Assembly (NCBI GenBank): GCA_050050115.1
Contig: JASFUX010000028.1
Coordinates: forward strand, 1-19,316
Direction: 5' to 3'
DNA from: JASFUX01 sp050050115
GTDB lineage: Bacteria > Pseudomonadota > Alphaproteobacteria > Caulobacterales > Maricaulaceae
Length of the DNA: 19,316 nucleotides
The position numbers and the translations under genes were made by a program. The notes under the pieces were generated by a model. The model made no database searches. It was not told the origin of the DNA and saw only the letters and a list, made by a program, of their open reading frames with translations. Shown here one piece after another: positions 15,337 to 19,316 of the stretch; within the stretch, counting starts at the first letter, position 1, and every line of letters begins with the position of its first letter.

Positions 15337-15510
15337 CTGCACTTTCGCGGCGGCTGGACCACCTCGCGCCGCTGATTGTGCACAGCAACATAAAAGGTCG
15401 TCGGCTCCAGCCGGGACGACCCGCGATCGTGCAATTCCGACATTCGAATTTTGCACTGCAACAGAGCGGTGGTCAGTGGCATAGTCGCGCTCGTGCGGAA
15501 CATATTGCAC
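15337..15510. repeat. Cluster of TGCAC / GTGCA motifs, operator-like
   Basis: Five copies of TGCAC or its complement occur in 174 bp: CTGCAC 15337-15342, the palindrome TGTGCACA 15377-15384, GTGCAA 15429-15434, TTGCAC 15451-15456 and TTGCAC 15505-15510. The fourth is part of the perfect inverted repeat TTGCA-C-TGCAA (15451-15461). Copies three and four face each other. Such dyads look like binding sites for a dimeric repressor or activator. The regulator is unknown, and the cluster is closest to the urcA-family gene. Confidence 0.4.
15396..15421 (-). terminator. Hairpin with T-tract, terminator-like on the minus strand
   Basis: GGTCGTC (15396-15402) pairs perfectly with GACGACC (15415-15421). 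GGC/GCC pairs extend the stem inward to a TCCA loop, leaving a two-G bulge. Read on the minus strand, the stem is followed at once by TTTTATGTT (complement of 15387-15395), as in an intrinsic terminator. Read on the plus strand there is no T-run, so it is a poor terminator for dinB. No minus-strand gene is recognised upstream of it. Confidence 0.45.
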
Positions 15511-15696
15511 AAAATCAATAAGATATGACGCACGCCTACAGGTGGGTGAGGGTTTCGAGTCGCGTGCTCGAAGCCTTTACGCAATTGCGAGAGAAATCTG
15601 CGCCAGGAGGCCGGATTTCGCATGCGCTGCGGACAACGATCCAAGGCGCTCCACCTTGCGAGGCGCTCCCCCGCCTCGCGTCGAAAGGAGAGAACT

Positions 15697-16086
15697 ATGT
15701 CTGGTCGAATTTCAGTGAAATCCGCTTTTGGCTCGGCGCTCGCCGCCGGTCTCGGCGCCTTCGCTCTCGGCTCCGCCGCTCCGGCGGAAGACCTCGCAGA
15801 AGACGCCATCGAGTTCGAATTTGCGTTCGCGTACCAACCTTCCGCCGTTCAGACGGAAGACGGTGCGGCCGAGGTCTATCGCTCCCTGACGACCAAGGCC
15901 CGACGCGCCTGCGAGCGCGACGCCATCGGCAGCTACACGCCGACGGTCGATCAGGCGTGCGCGGCGGGTCTCGTCAGCCAGGTCGTCTATGAGATCGGCG
16001 CACCGGTGCTGACGGCGGTGCACGCCGCCTCGCCCTACTACGTTGTCGAAGTCGACGACGCCGCGGTGCAAGTCGCCGCGCAGTAG
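15697..16086 (+). CDS. Secreted UrcA-family protein of unknown function
   Basis: UrcA-family proteins are small exported proteins of unknown role, common in Caulobacterales, Sphingomonadales and relatives. The 129-residue product has a signal peptide (basic start, then the hydrophobic segment AFGSALAAGLGAFALGSAA) with likely cleavage after A30 (APA-ED). The mature domain has the family pattern: a beta-strand (IEFEFAFAY), a helix with VYRSLTTKARRAC (C72), and a second cysteine C88 in VDQACAAGLVSQVV, plausibly a disulfide in the periplasm. ATG 15697 has AAAGGAG 6 nt upstream and puts the signal peptide at the very N-terminus. An in-frame ATG at 15622 with its own AGGAGG would add 25 Arg-rich residues and is less likely. 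Assignment rests on remembered family pattern. Confidence 0.8.
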   Translation: MSGRISVKSAFGSALAAGLGAFALGSAAPAEDLAEDAIEFEFAFAYQPSAVQTEDGAAEVYRSLTTKARRACERDAIGSYTPTVDQACAAGLVSQVVYEIGAPVLTAVHAASPYYVVEVDDAAVQVAAQ

Positions 16087-16116
16087 CGCTTTGATCTACC
16101 GAGATTGACGCGCAAA

Positions 16117-16152
16117 GCTCCGGCGCCGCGACGCTTCTCGCGGCGCCGGAGC
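16117..16152. terminator. Strong hairpin between convergent genes, presumed bidirectional terminator
   Basis: Two perfectly complementary 14-nt arms (16117-16130 and 16139-16152, GCTCCGGCGCCGCG and its complement) flank an 8-nt loop. The hairpin lies between the urcA-family stop (16086) and the cysNC stop (16162). On the minus strand the stem is followed by TTTG, so it should mainly end the cysD-cysNC transcript; on the plus strand there is no T-run but the stem is very stable. Confidence 0.75.
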
Positions 16153-16161
16153 AGCGGCGAC

Positions 16162-18090
16162 CTAAAGACCCAGCCCCGACATCTCCCAAATGATCCCGCG
16201 GCGGCGCAGCTCGTCGATGATCGCGTCCGCATGGGTTTCGGGATCGGCTTGCGAGCCGTCGACATGCAGCTCGGGATTGACCGGGGTCTCGTAGGGGCTG
16301 TCGAGCCCGGTGAAGTTCTTGATCTCCCCGGCCAGCGCCTTGGCGTAGAGCCCCTTGGGGTCGCGCTCGGCGCAGACGTCGAACGGGGTGTCGACGAAGA
16401 TCTCGACGTATTCGTCGTCCTCGACCAGCTCGCGCACCATCCGCCGCTCGTTGCGATAGGGCGAGATGAACGAGCAGATCACGATCAGGCCGGCGTCGAC
16501 GAACAGCTTGGCCACCTCGCCGATCCGGCGGATGTTCTCGACCCGGTCGATCTCGGTGAAGCCGAGATCCTTATTCAAACCATGCCGGATATTGTCGCCG
16601 TCGAGCACGTAGGTGTGCTTGCCCATCGAGGTGAGCTTGCGGTCGACGAGATTGGCGATCGTCGATTTGCCCGAGCCCGACAGGCCGGTGAACCACAAGA
16701 TCGCCGCGCGCTGCTCTTTCTGGCCGGAGCGCTGCGCCTTGTCGACGTCGTGACGATGCAGATGGACATTGTCTGCGCGCCGCAGCGACTGCTCGATCAT
16801 CCCCGCGCCGACGGTCTGGTAGCTGTAGCGGTCGATGATGATGAAGCCGCCCATGTCGCGGTTGTCGCGATAGGGGTCGAACACGATCGGCCGGGCGGTT
16901 TCGAGCTTGCAGAGGCCGATCTCGTTGAGCTCGAGCGTGCGCCCTTCGGCGTGCTCGAAGGTGTTCACGTCGATCTTGTGGGCAAGCTGGGTGATCGAGA
17001 CCGGCGTCGTGCTCGCGCCGGTCTTCAAGAGGTAGGACCGCCCGGGCAGGAGCGCGTTCTCGTTCATCCATAGGACGTGAGCGGAGAACTGGTTGGAGAC
17101 ATCGGGCCTCGCCTTGGGATCGACGAGGACGTCGCCGCGGGCGATGTCGACCTCGTCTTCGAGCGCGATCGTCACTGCGTCGCCGGCCGCGGCGGTCTTG
17201 AGGTCGGCGTCGGCGGTGGCGATCCGAGCGACCTTCGAGCGCGCGCCCGAGCCGGCCACCACCACTTCGTCGCCCTGCGCAATGGTTCCGGCGATCACCT
17301 CGCCCGAGTAGCCGCGAAAATCGAGGTTCGGCCGGTTGACCCATTGCACCGGCATGCGAAACGCCGCGGCGTCCGCGTTTCCTCGCGCGCCGATCTCGAC
17401 GTTCTCCAGGTGCTCGATCAACGTCGGACCGTCGAACCAGGACATCGTTTCCGAGCGCGTGGTGACGTTGTCGCCAAACCGCGCCGACATCGGGATCGGC
17501 ACGACCGAAGCGAAGCCGAGCGCGTCCGAAACCTTCACGTACTCGGCGACCACCTCGTGGAAGCGCGCGCGCGAATGCTCGACCAAGTCCATCTTGTTGA
17601 CTGCAAGCACCACGTGGCGGATGCCCAGAAGATGAGCGATGAAGGTGTGCCGCTTGGTCTGGGTGAGGATGCCTTTGCGCGCGTCGACCAGGATCACGGC
17701 CAGGTCCGCTGTCGAGGCGCCGGTCGCCATGTTGCGGGTGTACTGCTCATGCCCCGGCGTGTCGGCGACGATGAACTTGCGCTTTTCGGTCGCGAAAAAG
17801 CGGTAGGCGACGTCGATGGTGATGCCTTGCTCGCGCTCGGCCTCGAGACCGTCGAGCAGCAGCGCGAAGTCGAGCGACTCTCCATCTGTCGTCCCGTGAC
17901 GCTCGGTGTCGCGCTCGAGTGCGGCGATCTGATCGTCGAACAAGCGCTTGGAGTCATAGAGCAGCCGGCCGATCAGCGTCGACTTGCCGTCATCGACCGA
18001 GCCGCAGGTGATGAAGCGCAACACGCCCGCCTGACCCGATCGGGTCAGCGCGTCGAGCGAGGGCACGGCGCGGATGGCGGCTTCGCTCAT
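16162..18090 (-). CDS. cysNC: Bifunctional sulfate adenylyltransferase subunit 1 / adenylylsulfate kinase (CysN-CysC)
   Basis: This fusion activates sulfate. The N-terminal GTPase half (CysN) drives APS formation by CysD, and the C-terminal half (CysC) phosphorylates APS to PAPS. The 642 residues contain the GTPase G1 loop GSVDDGKST (30-38), a switch region with EREQGITIDVAYRFF, DTPGHEQYTRNM (G3) and NKMDL (G4). EF-Tu-like beta-barrel domains follow, and then the APS kinase P-loop GLSGSGKST (469-477) with DGDNIRHGLNKDLGF and SPYRNERRMVR. Both nucleotide sites look intact. It starts at ATG 18090, sharing one base with the cysD stop (TGATG), so translation is coupled. NodQ in rhizobia has the same architecture. 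No PAPS reductase (cysH) lies in the window. Confidence 0.96.
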   Translation of the reverse strand: MSEAAIRAVPSLDALTRSGQAGVLRFITCGSVDDGKSTLIGRLLYDSKRLFDDQIAALERDTERHGTTDGESLDFALLLDGLEAEREQGITIDVAYRFFATEKRKFIVADTPGHEQYTRNMATGASTADLAVILVDARKGILTQTKRHTFIAHLLGIRHVVLAVNKMDLVEHSRARFHEVVAEYVKVSDALGFASVVPIPMSARFGDNVTTRSETMSWFDGPTLIEHLENVEIGARGNADAAAFRMPVQWVNRPNLDFRGYSGEVIAGTIAQGDEVVVAGSGARSKVARIATADADLKTAAAGDAVTIALEDEVDIARGDVLVDPKARPDVSNQFSAHVLWMNENALLPGRSYLLKTGASTTPVSITQLAHKIDVNTFEHAEGRTLELNEIGLCKLETARPIVFDPYRDNRDMGGFIIIDRYSYQTVGAGMIEQSLRRADNVHLHRHDVDKAQRSGQKEQRAAILWFTGLSGSGKSTIANLVDRKLTSMGKHTYVLDGDNIRHGLNKDLGFTEIDRVENIRRIGEVAKLFVDAGLIVICSFISPYRNERRMVRELVEDDEYVEIFVDTPFDVCAERDPKGLYAKALAGEIKNFTGLDSPYETPVNPELHVDGSQADPETHADAIIDELRRRGIIWEMSGLGL

Positions 18091-19100
18091 CAGAAGTACC
18101 CCTCGCGCTTCTTCTTCTCCATCGAGCCGCTCTCGTCCTTGTCGATCAGCCGTCCCTCGCGCTCGGACGTCCGTGCGGTGAGCATCTCAAGGACGATCTC
18201 CTCGATGCTCGACGCTTCGGACTCAATCGCGCCGGTCAGCGGATAGCAGCCCAGGGTGCGAAAGCGGATGCGTCGATCGACCGCCGGCTCCTTGGGGTCG
18301 ATCGGCAGACGGTCGTCGTCGACCATCACCAGCGTGCCGTCGCGCACGACCGTCGGGCGATGCGCCGACAGATAGAGCGGCACGATCGGGATGTCCTCCT
18401 CGAGGATGTATTGCCAGATGTCGAGCTCGGTCCAGTTTGACAGCGGAAACACCCGGATCGACTCGCCGGGGCGGATCTTAGTGTTGAAGGTGCGCCAAAG
18501 CTCGGGGCGCTGATTGCGTGGATCCCAGCCGTGCTTGGCGTCGCGGAAGGAGAAGATGCGCTCCTTGGCGCGGGACTTTTCCTCGTCGCGCCGCGCGCCG
18601 CCGAAGGCTGCATCGAACTTGTACTGATCGAGCGCCTGCCTGAGCGCCTCGGTCTTCATCACCGAGGTGTGCAGCGAAGAGCCCGAGTCGATCGGATTGA
18701 TCCCGCGCTCGACGCCCTCAGTGTTGACGTGGATCTTGAGATCGAGCCCAAGCCGCCGCGCCAGCTCGTCGCGGAACTTGATCATCGCCTTGAATTTCCA
18801 CGTCGTATCGACGTGCAGCAGCGGGAACGGCGGACGCGAGGGCCAGAAGGCCTTCATCGCCAGGTGCAGCATCACCGAGCTGTCCTTGCCGATCGAATAG
18901 AGCATGACCGGGTTGTCGAACTCGGCGGCGACCTCGCGCATGATGTAGATGCTCTCGGCCTCGAGCGCCTTCAGATGCGCCGGCAGCGAGGAGCCGGACC
19001 GCTTGGACGGCCGGTCGACGGCGAACCGCGGCGCATAGGCGTCGATCGCCCGCTCGATCGCTGCAAGATCGGCGGCGTGGCGTGCGTCGGTCGAGCTCAT
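18090..19100 (-). CDS. cysD: Sulfate adenylyltransferase subunit 2 (CysD)
   Basis: CysD is the ATP pyrophosphatase-type catalytic subunit that joins ATP and sulfate to give APS, acting with the CysN GTPase encoded next. The 336-residue product has the PP-loop motif SIGKDSS (69-75) after LKALEAESIYIMREVAAEFD. Other family segments are HVDTTWKF, AFGGARRDEEKSRAKER, FPLSNWTELDIWQYI, and the C-terminal RTLGCYPLTGAI and KKREGYF. It is about 35 residues longer at the N-terminus than typical CysD (about 300). The frame is open another 186 bp upstream, but ATG 19100 has AAGGAG on the minus strand at ideal spacing and is taken as the start. It is the first gene of a two-gene operon with cysNC. Confidence 0.96.
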   Translation of the reverse strand: MSSTDARHAADLAAIERAIDAYAPRFAVDRPSKRSGSSLPAHLKALEAESIYIMREVAAEFDNPVMLYSIGKDSSVMLHLAMKAFWPSRPPFPLLHVDTTWKFKAMIKFRDELARRLGLDLKIHVNTEGVERGINPIDSGSSLHTSVMKTEALRQALDQYKFDAAFGGARRDEEKSRAKERIFSFRDAKHGWDPRNQRPELWRTFNTKIRPGESIRVFPLSNWTELDIWQYILEEDIPIVPLYLSAHRPTVVRDGTLVMVDDDRLPIDPKEPAVDRRIRFRTLGCYPLTGAIESEASSIEEIVLEMLTARTSEREGRLIDKDESGSMEKKKREGYF

Positions 19101-19200
19101 CGTGCTCCTTCGCCCTCCCGCGCCTCCGCTCGCCGGCGGCGCGGCCTTCTCAGATGGGACTTCGCATCCGCAAAATCGAGGGTTCGATAAACCAGAGGGC

Positions 19201-19229
19201 TTTGAAGGTCCAGAAGCCTTGCGGGTCAA
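19201..19229 (-). promoter_or_regulatory. cysD: Weak candidate promoter for cysD-cysNC
   Basis: On the minus strand TTGACC (19229-19224) and TTCAAA (19206-19201) are spaced by 17 bp, about 100 bp upstream of the cysD ATG. The -35 matches five of six positions and the -10 only three. No other feature was seen in 19101-19316. A sulfur-responsive operator was not recognised. Confidence 0.25.
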
Positions 19230-19316
19230 TACGTTGCCGCACCGGCACCGCATCCTCGGGCGGGCGCCGTGTGATCGATCGGACACGTCGCACTTGGTGT
19301 GCGCGGCCCGTTGGGC

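Larger units (their letters stand above)
15318..15696. other. 379-bp intergenic region between dinB and the urcA-family gene
   Basis: This is the only gap above 300 bp in the window. It is less GC-rich than its surroundings around 15375-15395, 15430-15455 and 15500-15530. I see a hairpin at 15396-15421, a cluster of TGCAC/GTGCA motifs from 15337 to 15510, a GANTC site (15557-15561), and two good ribosome binding sites (AGGAGG 15605-15610 and AAAGGAG 15684-15690). No protein in it looks real: an ATG at 15525 opens a frame that runs out of phase into the next gene and has no supporting features. No tRNA or known RNA family was recognised. Confidence 0.6.

Noticed and set aside
13800..15809. 669-codon open frame on the minus strand across mak and dinB
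   Set aside because: It is antisense to two well-supported genes and has no recognisable domain; long antisense frames are expected at this GC content.
15525..15992. 155-codon plus-strand frame starting upstream of the urcA-family gene
   Set aside because: It overlaps the signal-peptide gene out of frame, becomes Arg-rich there, and has no ribosome binding site of note.
17077..18246. 389-codon plus-strand frame opposite cysNC
   Set aside because: It is a shadow of the CysN GTPase domain, whose motifs on the minus strand are clear.
1..19316. CRISPR arrays, insertion sequences, tRNA or rRNA genes, prophage or defence islands
   Set aside because: I found no direct-repeat/spacer pattern, transposase, integrase, cloverleaf or defence-type gene; codon use and gene order are uniform and core-like.

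Overview
The window is GC-rich, gene-dense bacterial chromosome with no mobile elements, and it reads as an alphaproteobacterium near the Caulobacterales / Hyphomonadaceae / Parvularculales. The evidence is the divK-pleD polarity/c-di-GMP pair, the pyrB-pyrC-plsY-dprA-topA-rnr-rpmG gene order, a UrcA-family secreted protein, and a Pol IV with the N-terminal four-cysteine extension seen in that class. The group placement is inference from gene content; no phylogeny was run.

Layout, left to right. (1) The 3' end of an M16 zinc-peptidase-like gene (1-803). (2) A tightly overlapping plus-strand run: pyrB (ATCase), a pyrC-family gene whose metal ligands are nearly all replaced, plsY (membrane glycerol-3-phosphate acyltransferase) and dprA. 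Each gene starts inside the stop of the one before. (3) A small unrecognised acidic protein on the minus strand (4881-5126), convergent with dprA and divergent from topA. (4) topA-rnr (1-bp overlap), a Nudix hydrolase with an enlarged Nudix box, and rpmG (L33, 55 aa) with its own promoter-like sequence. (5) On the minus strand, divK followed by pleD, which end facing rpmG. (6) Divergent from divK on the plus strand, a ROK fructokinase (Mak type) overlapping dinB. (7) A 379-bp intergenic stretch with a cluster of TGCAC/GTGCA sites and a hairpin oriented like a minus-strand terminator. (8) A secreted UrcA-family protein, then a 14-bp perfect-stem hairpin between convergent genes. (9) On the minus strand, cysD-cysNC, the sulfate activation operon making APS and PAPS.

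How the genes work together. The pyrimidine pair suggests an ATCase assembled with a noncatalytic dihydroorotase-like partner, so the active dihydroorotase should be encoded elsewhere. topA, rnr and rpmG are housekeeping nucleic-acid and ribosome genes. DivK and PleD act in the polarity and c-di-GMP pathway that controls the swarmer-to-stalked transition in Caulobacter. CysD and CysNC form one ATP sulfurylase / APS kinase complex.

Most of the window is conserved core genome. The points that merit a second look are the degenerate PyrC, the PleD second receiver that has an Asp at the acceptor position, the unrecognised small protein, and the dinB-urcA intergenic region. I did not find a novel defence, mobile or biosynthetic system here.
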